A DNA stretch of 64,000 nucleotides from Albula goreensis (lineage: Eukaryota > Chordata > Actinopteri > Albuliformes > Albulidae): NCBI GenBank assembly GCA_022829145.1, contig CM040765.1, positions 10,832,292-10,896,291 of the forward strand, written 5' to 3'. The notes under the pieces were generated by a model. The model was given only the letters and a program-made list of their open reading frames with translations. It searched no databases and was not told the DNA's origin. Made by a program: the position numbers and the translations under genes. Below are positions 41,901 to 54,830 of this stretch, piece after piece. Numbering within the stretch: position 1 is the first letter of the stretch; each line of letters opens with the position of its first letter.

Positions 41901-43638
41901 ATTGTTTACATAAAGTAGTACTGTTCAAGCTAGGGAAATAATACCGTACTTGTTTATGCCTCCTACGGGTTCTCACGGCATCCCTTTCTGATCTGTGAAT
42001 CAAAATAATATATTAACTAGCATATGCCTGTACTGATATTCAAGGAATAGGACCTGAAGATACAGTATGTCTGGTTACACACAAGACTCCTTGGTTTTTT
42101 TTTTTTCTAGATTCAGGCTGATATGACAAGGGATGTAGAGAGCCAATTAAAAACAACTGCAGCAAAAGATGAGCTTCATAATGGGTGGGGCTGTTATGGG
42201 TCAAATTTACTGCTGACATGAACATACATTGTATGGTTTTGTGAAGAGCAAAGTCATTTGATGGATTGGTTTGATAAAAAATGTTGGATACCAAATAGCT
42301 CCACCCATTGTGAGGGTCACAATGCAGTAAAACAGGTTTTGATGCACCATACATGGTGCCTCAGGGAATTTTTGTAAAGCCAGTTTTATACAAACACAAC
42401 AGGAGATATTAAAGACTTGCTAATGAATTGTCAGTTCATTGGCAATTAACTAATCTACTAATGAATCACAGCACAGGAGTACAGGGGCTACCCAGGATGT
42501 AAGTGTTGCGTTACTATAGTCAGTATTTACAAAGTTTATTTGCAGTAATGAAGTGGAATGTTCATCCAAGTTGCATCTTGCCTTGGTTTAATTAGTTGTG
42601 CTTTAAAAAAGCCAGTCTAAAACATAATGATTTGTGATGGATTATGAAATATTTAAATGCAATATTTTGTAAGACTTTTCTGTTATAACATTGTTGATAA
42701 TTATCTTTAACATTACCTGTAACATGTTTAGATACAGCATGTCTTACTTCCTTTCAGGCTCAATTAAATCCCATTCCACATTTTAGTGAATGAATATTCT
42801 TTTTAACAATGACATAGCATATAGCTGTGCATCTCCAACTTAAGTCAATTTATTGGTTTATTCAGGCAAAACAGAATCAGGTCGTTTACCTGTAATTTGT
42901 ATGGCAGACAGGGCAGATTAACTGGATACACACCGAAGGCACCACAGCAAAACCTCAAGGCCATGAACTCTTACCCTGTCATTCACGCCTAACATAACAG
43001 AATTTTCCATTTTCACAACAAAAAAATTAAAAATAAAATTCACTAAAATGAAATCTTGTCCCTTACAAAAGAAACCTGCAAGGTCAATTTGGAAAGCAAT
43101 CTTTACACCTAGCATTAGCTCAACATACTTCAAAATATCAACCACATCTACCAAAAATAAAATGTAGCTTTAGACGTTCAAAAAGTACTTTCATTTCACA
43201 GAGGAAGCAATGTCTCACAAATCTTTGAAAACCACCCAATTAGGAAATGGGTTCTGATTTGCCTGTCTGACATCCTTTCATTTATTCCTCTCCTTCCTCC
43301 CCTCAACGCTCAGCTGACTTCCTATCTCACAGAGTGGGTAAAACAATTCTGAGTGTGTCGACTCCTACACAGTTACAATGAGGCTGTCATTCCTTAGCAG
43401 TGTACTGTGATTGGACACGGCCAGTGGGGGGGCATGGCTTCAAGGGAGCAGTGGCCCCGCCCATTACCATGTGATCCACACCCTTTCCCTGTATTTTCCC
43501 CTCACAGGACGGCTTTGTTATGCAATTTTTTTAAGTGCAAAAGCAGCTCCTATGCTAAGCCTTGTTGTTTTTTTCTGATGGCACTGGTGACCATTCATCT
43601 TGATCCTGTGTCCTCTCACCTACGTTCAGATTCCTGTT
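38944..43638. other. Convergent 3' interval between rtcb and xpot
   Basis: rtcb (plus) and xpot (minus) end towards each other here. No extra gene was recognised. Minus-strand AATAAA signals, candidates for xpot, occur at 43281-43286 (close to the stop) and at 39966-39971, the latter followed on the minus strand by GTGTTTACAAATC. If the far one is used, the xpot 3' untranslated region would be about 3.7 kb. For rtcb only weaker ATTAAA signals (39459-39464, about 39877) were seen. An A-run lies at about 39628-39641. Confidence 0.5.
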
Positions 43639-46600
43639 TCACAGTCTGGCTCGCTGAAAGAATGCCTGTTTGTAAAGAAAGAGGGAAATCTTTTATAAGA
43701 CGGCACACAAACACAGCAATTTGAAATGGATCAGTCATAACAGGAGCTGCCGCACTAAAGAACATCTCATTCAACTTCTCATGTTACCTTTATGTAGTTT
43801 TTGAGAACTTTGGAGTCTGGTTGCTGAAGAACTTGGCACAGTTCCTATGAAAATGTAACAAATGTTAAGTGAAAGCCATTTGAGGGGACACTTTTTTGAT
43901 TTGAAAAGTTTAGTTTAAGGTTTTGATGTACCTGTATAATTTCAGGTGAGACCTGTAGAGAAGGCAGGTACTCTTGCTGTAGATACTGAATAAACTCCGG
44001 TCCCTGCATGCAAAAGACAACTTAAACATGAACCAACACTAAAACATGAAATACAGTTCTTCATCCATTTTTGTGAAAACATCATGGTCGTACAACTAGT
44101 TTTATGTGCGTAACATATATCAACTGTTTTTGTACAACAGATGTGCAAGTGACCTTAAATAAGCAGCACAAATTCTCAGTTTGGGTTAACGATGGCACAA
44201 TATAATTCCATGCAGCAATCAGAATAAATAGGAGTTTGGTCTGACATCAACAACACTGAACCTTACCCTTTTCAGATGAATCATTTTCAATGTGAGGGCA
44301 CACTCTGAAAGAGTCTGAAAGTCAAAAACGACTACGTTAAGGGATTTAGATAAGACATGTGACGTGACTTCGTGCAAGTGACGGGAGACTAAGGTCAATG
44401 TACCACATAACTGTCTGAACCAATCAAACTTTTACAGAAATGTGAAGTACAATGATTGCTTCATATCTGTGAGCAAAACGAGAATTCCTATTTTTTATTT
44501 CACTCCCCTGTGACTATGCCTAATGGGAGTCATGCTCAGTAATCATACCAAGATGGTCTGGGCATCTGACAGGTCAAAGGTCGGTTTGAGTGGAGCCAGG
44601 AAGCATGCTGGAACGATGTGTTTGTAGATGAAATCAGGGAATCCCACCAAACCATCTTTACCACCTGAAATACAAAAAAAGAGAGCACTGAACCTCAAAT
44701 TCACTCTGTGATAATTCACTTTGCTTACTTTTGTTTTTAAACTGTTCTGGAACTCAAGGAAGTTCCAGGAGGACACACAAATAAGCATGTAACTTTCAAG
44801 TAGTATTATCAACATATAGCTACAATGGCCATTGTCAACAAGCAATTGTATCCTAAAACATAAAAGAATCAGTCATTCCCGGCCTTTCAGGAAATGGCCA
44901 CTCACCCCAGAGCTCCACCAGTTTGGAGAGGATGGTGAAGCAGGTCTTCTGTGCTATGGGGTCAGGGAAGTCCACCGCTCCCTGGATAACAGTGAACAAC
45001 ACCTGCTCAATGTTCTCCACCCCTGAGGAGAAACAAGAGAAATGTAAGCAACAGCCTCTGTTCCATGTGGACTCTTACATTAAAGCCTCTGCATTCAATC
45101 TGCTATACAGAGCAATCACAAGTTCCACACGTCCTGTTCTTTCATTTGAACCTTTATGCCTGGGTATCATTTCTAAGTTTCAGTAGTAATGGGAATAATC
45201 CTAATCTGAGCTGAATTCCCAAACCTGAGAACAAAGTTGTGCCTATGTAAAGCTGCAAAGTAGCACTGACTCTGGATCAGCTCCACCTTGTCCCACACCA
45301 TGCTGTGGTATGCGATCAGGGCTGAGTGCACTGATCCTGGGTGGACCCCTGCAGTCAGCAGAATGTGTGGTGTAGCAGGGGGCAGCGTACCCTGGTTGGA
45401 TATGACCTCGTGCATACTGCTGCTGCTGATGATGGTCTGGATGAAGGCGAAGTAGCTCCTGCGCAGCATCTGCTTCTCCAGGGCGGCCGTCTGGTCATTC
45501 TCCTCGGCTGGCCGCGCCAGCACCTGGAAGATGGCCTGCACCAGCGGCATGAACACCTGCTGCAGGAACGGAGACACCTGACCCTGTGGGAGCACAGCAG
45601 GATCAATGGGCATGATTCCATTTCCTGAGTTGAGACACAATCAATGCCTTGGGCTTGAAGGAGGGTAACTACTATAGATGAATTAACCATACTTTTAACA
45701 AGGCTGTGACTGGGATGATGGACCAAATTTATACTTGATGTTAACCTAGCAGACCTAGTCTTAGAACTCAGACTTCAACTTAGCACTAGTCTGATTTTAA
45801 GTGAGCATGACCTAGAACATGGTAGAGACCTGGTCTTAAGATGAAGCATCACAGACTTTGTAAATATCTGATTTTAGGATAGTATATTTTGAAAACAGCA
45901 GAGCTTTGGTTTTAGGATAACGTACCTTGAACTTGGTGGTGATCTGGTTGATGAGAGGGATGAACTCCTGCAGGTCCTTGGCCTCGCAGTCCTTCAGCAT
46001 TCGCTCAGAGGCGGCCGGGATGAAGGGCAGCACCTCCTCCTCCAGGCAGATGATCATGCGGTGCAGGAACGTGCGCACGCCGCTCCGCAGCACCTCCCGC
46101 TGGACGGGGCAGCTCAGCGCAGGCATGAAGGTGTGCAAGCAGTCCAGGTAAACCTCGGAGCACCCACACTGCTTCACCGTCTGCTTGTTGCTGAAGGCCT
46201 TGCTGGTGCGACTAAAGGAATGTGGCATTCAGAGGTCATGAAGTATAAGATAATGCCAGCAACATGTAACATGGTAATGGTGCAAAACATATAGCCTGAT
46301 TATAATATATGAGTAATACATTACATCAATAAAATATGCTGTAGTAATTCTACAATATGTAATTTGTAAGTATTATATATAATATATAACACTGCAATAA
46401 TGAGACATTAATAACATGTTAATACAATCTAATATGGTACAAATGTAAGAAATACAAGTGATAACAGTACATAATATTACATAGCATTATGTAATGTGAT
46501 TGATTTTTTTAAATTAATGTATTAAATATAATGTTTTTAATTTAATTACACAGTTACTGCACATTTTTTTTCACTTGAAATGTCAGTGTTTTCAATCTAT

Positions 46601-49600
46601 ATGTTTGCCTGACTGTAGGCCCAACTGGATTTAACCAGCGACAGAGGTATTTGGGATGTATCTGTTCAAGCATGTCTCACCTACAACATGAATTTGTGAC
46701 CTGAAGGGTAGTAGCAATTTGGCTACTACAGAAAATGTTACCTGTACTAACAATTTAGCTGTACATGTAAATGGAATAGTAAGTGTTCATGTTCTGCCAT
46801 AATAGGTCCTTTATCTGTTTCACTTGACAATATAATGTTACAACTTTAAATTTATAGTAAAACAGGGGGTTAAGAAAGTAGTGACTGAGAGAAATCCAGC
46901 AAACATGTGGCCTCTGTGATTCTGCCATCTCTGGTCTACATACAGGTTGGTGCAACAGTGAGGCAGTGGACCTGTTAGGTTCATACATAGAGAAAGAGGC
47001 AGTGGTCTCCATTAGTGCCATTCACACTGACAGGGTGACAGTAAGGCAGGATCATGTTTAGATGCAGGCAGAAGGAGGGGGACAGTCTCTGTAAGCCCGG
47101 TGGTGTGTCATCCTACCTGGCGAACCCCACGGCGTGGTTGAGGCAGTCGGCCAGCGCGGCCTGCCGCTCCTCGTCCTGCTCCTGGAGCAGTTTCCCCAGC
47201 AGCAGCTGGAAGCGCTCCATCAGCGGCGTCAGCAGGCTCCGCATCAGGTCCCGCTTCCTGTCCGCCGCGCACTCGCTGCTCACGATCAGCACCCCCGCCG
47301 TCTCGAACACAAACAGCTGGTCATCGCTGGTCAGCAGCGTCATGCAGCCATTCTCCTGAAGAGGGACACAGCTCATGCTCTTCACACTGTGCCTACCCAC
47401 ACGGATTATTTCCATTTCTCATGGAAAAATAAAGACATTTTCAGTCATTTTCCTAAATTGGGCAAGTACTACTTGAAAACAAATTGTCTTAAAACTGACT
47501 TTGAATACGTTTTCCAAGATCTGACATCAAAACCCCCAAATAATGCACTGCATAAATTCACAAACATTTGGATTTTTGTAATGCAAAATAGCTCAGATAC
47601 AGCTGACTACACTTGTTCATATCCATTCATAAAAGGTGCCAGCTCTTTTTAGAGTTATCTGTCGATTATCAAATAAATGATCTATGCCTGGAATACCTTC
47701 TGGAATACTATTATAAAATTAAGAATAAATAAATAAAAGAAAAACTCAGCAGAAAATATCTCATTAAGTGTTCAGCCAGGCAATGCTTCAGTGATCTGGT
47801 ATCTGAGCACCAAGCAAGGCGCAAAAAACCTGATCAACATAGTTATCTAACAGCTATCATTACAGGTGTAAAGTGGGTGCTAGTGAGGTCTTGTGAGTAC
47901 CGGGGGTGAGAGCTCCAGCAGGTCCTGGATCCTGTTCAGAATGTCCTCGATATAAGCGTTCATGTGCTTACTGCAAACAATCACAACAACACAATGTATT
48001 ACATTTACACATCCTCGCAATGAGGACATCTCATTCAAAACCACTTCAGTAATTTCACTTTCATGTTATCTTAGTTGTGGACACTTTGGCACTGTGCAAC
48101 CCTGAATAGCAGGCCATCCAAAGTTCACTTTAAGTCAGCTTAAAATAAGGCTTTCTGTAAAGTGTAGCTTAGCTGCCTTTATTTTGTCATCTTATAATGA
48201 ATTTTCTATCCTCAATGACTGCAGTTGTCATGCATTATGTAAAAACTAATTTAATTGTCCAAAAAAGGGAATAATGCTTTCAGAATGGTGTTATGGCAAT
48301 GGAACTGAAACAAACTAATACAAAAACTTCACCAACTAATTACATAAAAAAGGAGACAAAATGGTAAGACAGAACCAAATATTGTCATTACTGTTGGAAC
48401 ATTACAGTCTAACCATGGGTTGAAAATAAAGGAGGAGTCAAAGTTTGGGCCTCAGACCAAAGACCTTGCTGCAGTAAGTGACTCTGAAGGGTGAAATTGC
48501 ACATGAACAGACTGTGTTCTGGGCTATGGGGGCACAGTGCTCAGAACTTACTGCAGGGTCTTGACATATCTGGAGAGGAGGTAGGCCACCCGACTTCGCA
48601 CTTTCGGGCTGTCATGCCTGAGGCCCCGGTGGTCCAGGAACGCCATCTGTAGGAAAAGCCGTGAAGACAGTGGCGTCATTCCACACATCTGGCTGACTAC
48701 TGTAATGTTTTTCAGGGTAACTGTGGGGGTTGCTAGCATTACCTAGGGTTCTTCCCAGTGATGGCAGACTGAAGCTCCATGAACCCCATAATGGGTGGAT
48801 CCACTGTGTGCCATTACTGATTCACTGATATGAACCTCAGGCCTGGCATATCAATTATGAATTAAAATACAAAACTGATCCAAAGTCATCAGTCTTTTGG
48901 AGACAACTTATGCCCTCAAACCTCTGCCTTTTCCAACCTTTTTGTCATTACTAGCATTTTAAGAAGTTACGTTTGCTGTGAGATGCTCACCAGGACATTG
49001 GGAATGTGTTGGGGCTCCACGATGAAGAACTTGTCGTAGCGCACCACCGTCTCAAAGAACTCCAGCGTCACTGAGGTGTGCTGGTACTCGCTCACTCCAC
49101 AGGTGACCAGCTGAGGGGACAAAATCATCTGTCACATCAAGGTGTCAACTGTGGAAGGCAAACTGATAACTTACCCAAACTCCTCAAAGTTGAGATGGAC
49201 ATGGAACATAAAATTATGATACACTGGTCCGTAAGTAAAAAGCTATGATGTATAGACATAGTGAAATGTGACTGAGTTCTGGTGCCTGGTATAGCCTTGT
49301 CGAACCTCGGCGATACCCACCATCCTCATCATCTCCTGCAATGTGCTGGCCTTGGCCACGTCCCCGGAGAAGTGCGCCCCCTGGGAGGCCGGCAGTGCCT
49401 CTCCCAGCATGTAAAGCAGCCGGATCGCCACCTCCACCTCCATGAAGGGCGCGGTTTGCCAGTTCCTGCAGGGACACAGAGACACAGCATCCCACGGTCA
49501 TGTTCACTCACTGCAAGCCTGGTGCTACAACATCTGACAGTCACCCCCCCTCACCACTAGCCCCCACTCCCTGCCACACAAGCATAACTGTGATCGAAAT

Positions 49601-52600
49601 AACCCTGTTACCTGGCCTTCAGCTGGTATGTGAAAAGCAAGAGCTCATAGACATGGCTGTAATTAGATCTAAGGTGTTTCACCACAGAAAATCAACACCA
49701 TGGAAACTGAGCGTTTTTCAACCATGAGTCATCAATCTCGGCTATTCTGCCCTAATATTTAGTATAACTCATGTATTGCTAAAAGCTGAGATTTTTTTAT
49801 TAAAAAAAAAATAAAATTAGTGACCTGTGTGTTCAATTCTGACAAGTACCTACCTACCTACCTACCTACCTACCGGTAGTTGATCTGCTTCATCACTTTA
49901 ATTAAAGGTCTGCCACACTAGATTCTTTTGAAGATTAACCATTACCTTAAACCTGATCTACTGCTTAACTAATTCAATCATGCAAAAACAGCTGAAATCA
50001 AGTTTAGCATATCTGAAAAAAACTCCTCAACAACATCCATAGCCATTAATATGGAAAGGAATATGGGCTCTGCAGCTTTCAGTAAGGGGATAAACATTGC
50101 CATACTGTATGAACTGTATTTAGTTCAGGTGTCTCAAATCATTGTTTTCATGAGAGCTGCTTAAAAACACATTTCTGAGAGCTGCTATGGTTACCAAATC
50201 TCTACATTGCCACAACATCAGCACACCTCCAGGAAATGCATGCTGCATGCCTGATTTTGTATCCCTGTATTTTCCTGCAGTTTACACTGATGTTAAAGTT
50301 CAGTCTGTTGCTTATGGTCTGCCGTTTGCAGAGACTTACTGCATGGCGGTGCTGAAGACCCTGCGGACAGCATTCAGCAGCAGTTCTGGAGACACCTGGG
50401 CCAGGCGGTCCAACAGCAGCTTCAGCTGCTTCCTGTACTCCACAAACATGGCCTCATCCTCTCCCTGGCCCAGGGCGGGGAGAGAGAGTGAGAGACAGAA
50501 AGACACAGATGCAGTCAAGCAAGAGGACATTAAATCATTAGTGAATGACAGAGAAGGGATTGCTTTTGCCTAAGCAAATGACTGTGAAATAATGACATTT
50601 TTAGCGATCAGGCCATTCATAGTTGTATTACTGAATTAGGATTGAATTTCTTTAAATGACATTTCAGTCATTTGTTGAATGTTACATATATAATATGCAA
50701 AAGGAATCAGTCATTATACTAATATCTAAATGTTGACCAGTACCTCATTTTCAAAGTTGTATTCATCGTCGTAGGTCAGTTTTTTCATGACAGCTACCAT
50801 GATTGCCTGTTAAAATAGTTGTGCAAACACATTTATTCACTGAGGGTAATAATGCCAATGTAAACAAACAAAAAAGATTAAATAAACCACATGTTAATCA
50901 GTTTCAGTAATCTCACCTCAATGTTGCTTTTCTGTTGGTCTGTGAGTAGTGGAAGCTAAAACAAGAGGGAAAAAGAGTACAATCAATTTCAGTGCAAAAT
51001 AATTCACTAACCAGTATCAAATACAAATTAGGATTTGGTCAACCAAACAACTAATGCAGACTAAATTCAAGCTTACTGTTCAGACTTTAATTGCTAATAA
51101 TTAGGGTGGGTTTCTAGGTTGACCACTGGTATAACCAAATGAGGTAAATGGCTTGCAACTGCTGAACACTGTCTAGACCCATGAAGACCACACTGACACA
51201 AAATTCACTCAAAATGGGGGTAGCCTGCAGCTGAGGAGGTGTACCTGTTTCAGGACGTGCAGGTAGTCGTAGCAGAAACCCACAATGTTGGCAGAGATGT
51301 CGTCATCTTCATGAGCCAGCAGCTTCAGCATGAGGGGCACCTTGGCCTCCATAGCCTGCAGCGTCTCCTGGCTGCTCTTCAGGTCCCCCACCTTGACCAG
51401 CTTGGTCCAGCTCACCACCAGAGCCTGGCCCATGCCATTCACCAGCTTGGAGAACTTGGCCAGGAAGTCCACATCATCCTCCTGCAATGGACAATGACAT
51501 CAACTCAAAGCATAATGTCCCTAACCCAGTTTTTTTGGAACATGTTGCAGGCATCAAAAAAAAAAAAAAAAAAACAATAAAGTTTATCAGTTTTATCAGT
51601 TTGAACATTAAATATGTTGTCTTCGTAGTGTATTCCATTGAATATAGGTCAAAAAGGATTTGCAGATCATTGTATTCTGTTCATATTTACGTTTTACACA
51701 ACATCCCAACTTCATTGGAACTGGGGTTTGTACATATTACCAAATGCTGAGCGCACTGCATGGAAATACATGAATAAATGTATTTATAATAATTCCATGA
51801 ATAAATAATTAAAGTGAAAAGGGATTTAAAAATGACAAATTAAGAAGAAGCACCACAGCTGCATTTGCATCAACAGGAACCCCCAGGCCCAAAACTACCA
51901 AAAACACCGAACTGACGAGTACACCCACTGTGCCCATTCCACAGACAGCAGTAAATCACTATACCTCCTCCACATTGAAGAAGCCAGCGCTCTGCAGCAC
52001 TTGGCACAAGGATTCCACCAGCTTGGTTTTGTCCACGGGGTCCATGCCTTTGTTGACAATTTCAAACAGGCAGTCACAGGCCTCCTCTCTCAGGACCTCC
52101 ACAGACATGTGACTCAGCAACAGGTTCACAAACCTGAAACCCCACCAATCAGCCTCAGTCAAAAAGGAAACTCCACAGCAACAATGCCTTCCGTTATGAA
52201 ATTCTGAATTTACTGCTCTGTCCCTCACCTGTCATTGGCGATGAGGTTGAGATCGATCCAGGAGACGTAGGCCCCCACCACCTCCAGACACTGGCAGGTG
52301 AGCTCAAAGTGGGATTGCTGGAAGTTGTGCAGAATCTGGTACCAGGACTCCACCAAGCTGGGGATACACTGCTCACGCATGGCATCCTTAATCAGGGTGT
52401 TCCTGCGTGTCTCCTGGTGGGATAAATGTGGACAAAACAGTGGTTACAATTGGAATGAGGAAGCATGGTCACAGAGGTCCAAGACACCAAGTAGCTAAAA
52501 TCACCATCTAGAACACTTGTATTGGTCAGGAAGATTCTATAATCACATTCTGGCCACACAAATGTGATAGAACCAGTCATCTAAATTCTAACTCAGTCAA

Positions 52601-54745
52601 TCTAATTCACTTGGACATACCAGTTCTAGGGCCTGAGTTTGAAACCGTAGTGTTCAACATAGAAATACCCTGACTTTCGGTATGTGTGGTGCTGCAACAG
52701 ATGGCTTCATGGATTTGTTCTCACCTCAAAATAAGCAAACAATTATGCCTAAGAATCCAGGTGAGGTTCATTTAAATGTGTCATTAACCACAAAAGTAAT
52801 TGATTAGGGGCTGAACAGCAACAAAAACAGCACACCCTACAAGTCTCTGGAAATAGGGTTGAGAAGACTTGCTGTGGACCAATTGGATCGAGCTCCCGGG
52901 TGCCTGGAGGCGGGGCCTTACCTCAGAAGAGTGCAGGATGTCCCGGTCCACCACCTCGGCATCGATGGCCATGAGCGTGCGCAGATAGAGGTCCACCCCC
53001 CGAGGGTTAGCCCAATCACTGTGAGGATATCGAAGAAGAACTTGGGCCACTGGGTGAGATACTCCGTCACAAACGCCAGGGCAAACACTTGTGCTGCCTT
53101 ATTGCGGATAAAGGCCTTCTCAGGCTGGGCGCTCAGCTGCAAGACAAGGCATGGCAGATAACTATGAGAGACTGGTCAGTTTTGTACATTGTAATAACCA
53201 TCTGGATCACTGCTGGGCTTTAGTTAAAGCCTAAATCATTTAGGCTTACAGTCGCACAAACCAATTACTGGTGAGGAGACTCAACACAAGTAGCAATACA
53301 AGTACGTATTTCAACAAACCATATGTTGATGCCCACCCCAAGTAAGGTGCTACAAACACACCTGTGACTGCAGCCATTTCATCAGGGTTTCTCTGATAAG
53401 CTGCTGCTGTACTGCACTGAGTTCTGCATGTCTGTAACAGAAACACATTCAGGATTATGACTAATTCTTACCCTTAAGACACAGTTATACATCTATTAAA
53501 TTAACTTTTGACACAAGCTTCTTTTTCTCTCCCACCTGAACTTGATTTGATGTTCCAGAACTTGGAAGCAGAAAACTTCACATGGTCATCACTGTGAAAA
53601 GAGATTATTGAATTTTACTGGATCATGTCTTTGCCAGATCTACTGTAACAAAAAACATTTTAAAAAATCATATCAGCAAATACCTATCCATGAGAAACAA
53701 AATGTGATTCAAATCTTCCAACTGTCTCAAAAATGTAAACTACTCTAAATCTGATTAGCAAGTCAAACTGTTCTGTGAGTCCTGGTTACCCAGGACATGA
53801 GCAAAGCTCCTTTTTTGACAACCTTGGGAAGCTGTAGCAGGAGACAGGTATTACATGGTGCTGAGAGTCAGGGTCCTGCAGGGCCCTTCACCTGCTGCTC
53901 ACCTGTAAAGCCCTTTGGCCAAGGCCTCCGCGCACACTTGCCAGGCATCCTGGGACTCCTTTAGTTGCTCAAAATACACCAGCGCCTGGGGACAGAAACA
54001 CGGAGTGAGTCAAACACCTGCCCCTGGCAACAGCACCTGCATACCTCCATAACAGCTCACTCCCCTTCTCCCCATTGACAGGTAAGGCCCACTTTCAAGG
54101 GTGCATTCATTATACAACAAGCAAGAACTGTGTGTTTCTTAAAACACACAGTTATACAGCAATTCGGTTACATGCGCATATAATTTCAAAATTCTTCGCC
54201 AGTGGAACATTGATTAGTCATCAAAAATGGCAACAATAATAATTATCATCATCTTCATATGAATCTAAAACCAGTGGAGTATTTCTCAAAGGAGGATTAA
54301 GGTGTTAGCTGGCTAACCATGGTAAATATTTTGCCAATTCAACTGGATGAAATCCAACCTTTTTTGCCAAATACTTACTCAAGTTAGCCTGCTAACTCTG
54401 TAATCCTGCTTTCAGAAATACCCCCAGAGCATGTACAGTTTACTGCTGTTTGACACATTTATCTAATTAGCAGTCATTTTGTTAGGGCCAAAAATCTGCA
54501 GTGGAAATTTTAAGTACGATTATAAAATCTTAATTTTGATAAATAACATGATTTAATTTTATTTTTTAATTGTATTCATATAAATAATCCTGGTTAATTA
54601 ACTAAATGGCATTCACTGTACCACAATGATTTGGTGCCAGAAGGCATGGGTTTGCCTGTGGCCCCTCCCGGTCCTGGCTGCTTACCCTCTGCCTATAGGT
54701 AGCATCGGCATTTGGGTTGAGACCCAGAAGGGCGTGTTCATCCAT
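43639..54745 (-). CDS. xpot: Exportin-t (tRNA exportin), with two apparent 1-base losses
   Basis: Importin-beta-family receptor that binds mature tRNA with RanGTP and carries it from nucleus to cytoplasm. Coding exons: 54686-54745, 53903-53985, 53536-53591, 53362-53431, 52922-53136, 52229-52413, 51965-52133, 51245-51481, 50917-50955, 50744-50806, 50340-50464, 49321-49465, 48991-49110, 48552-48646, 47901-47970, 47117-47355, 45926-46211, 45391-45583, 44906-45022, 44549-44664, 44267-44314, 43932-44003, 43788-43844, 43639-43665. They sum to 2887 nt, two short of the 2889 for 962 aa, the human length. Exon 3 (56 nt) and exon 5 (215 nt) are each one base short of phase. Read literally, the frame stops at 53382-53384 after about 80 residues. 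All other exons are in frame and strongly conserved, for example NKGMDPVDKTKLVESLCQVL and VLPFIP. The protein starts MDEHALLGLNPNAD and ends AFFQRARL. Confidence 0.95.
49847..49874. repeat. (ACCT)n tetranucleotide microsatellite
   Basis: About seven uninterrupted copies of TACC/ACCT lie in an xpot intron, followed by GGTAGT. It is a likely length-polymorphic marker with no evident link to splicing. Confidence 0.9.
51518..51735. mobile_element. Widespread fish interspersed repeat in xpot intron 7
   Basis: The stretch runs from a TTTTTTGGAAC edge, through GTTGCAGGCATC, a 19-base A-run and TAAAGTTTATCAG, to CAACTTCATTGGAACTGGGG. I recognise this arrangement as a short repeat present in great numbers in many teleost genomes and near fish microsatellites. 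The two ends share TTGGAAC-like sequence. It contains no open frame of its own. The element class (non-autonomous DNA transposon or other) was not resolved. Confidence 0.65.
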
Positions 54746-54773
54746 GGCGACGTCAAATACCCAGAGCGAGCGG

Positions 54774-54830
54774 TTATCGTGATTCCAACGCAGGTCTACT
54801 CCCCTCTCCCCTCACGAGGGCTTCACGCAT
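54774..54830 (-). other. Upstream ORF in the xpot leader
   Basis: A splice acceptor (TCTGCTGGCAG) directly precedes ATGCGTGAAGCC on the minus strand. That ATG opens an 18-codon frame ending in TAA at 54774, 28 bases before the xpot start codon. The acceptor implies a non-coding first exon, probably ending at the gtaaat donor at 56506. The ORF is seen; its presence in mature mRNA and any effect on translation are inference. Confidence 0.4.

Noticed and set aside
46300-46560. AT-rich stretch with repeated TAATA/TATAAT words
   Set aside because: Simple low-complexity intron sequence in xpot, with no consistent repeat unit, hairpin or element boundary.
43639-54745. xpot as a processed or fully dead pseudogene
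   Set aside because: It keeps all 24 coding exons with good splice sites and a sum within two bases of the 962-aa family length. Two single-base losses are more simply explained by consensus error, though this was not excluded.
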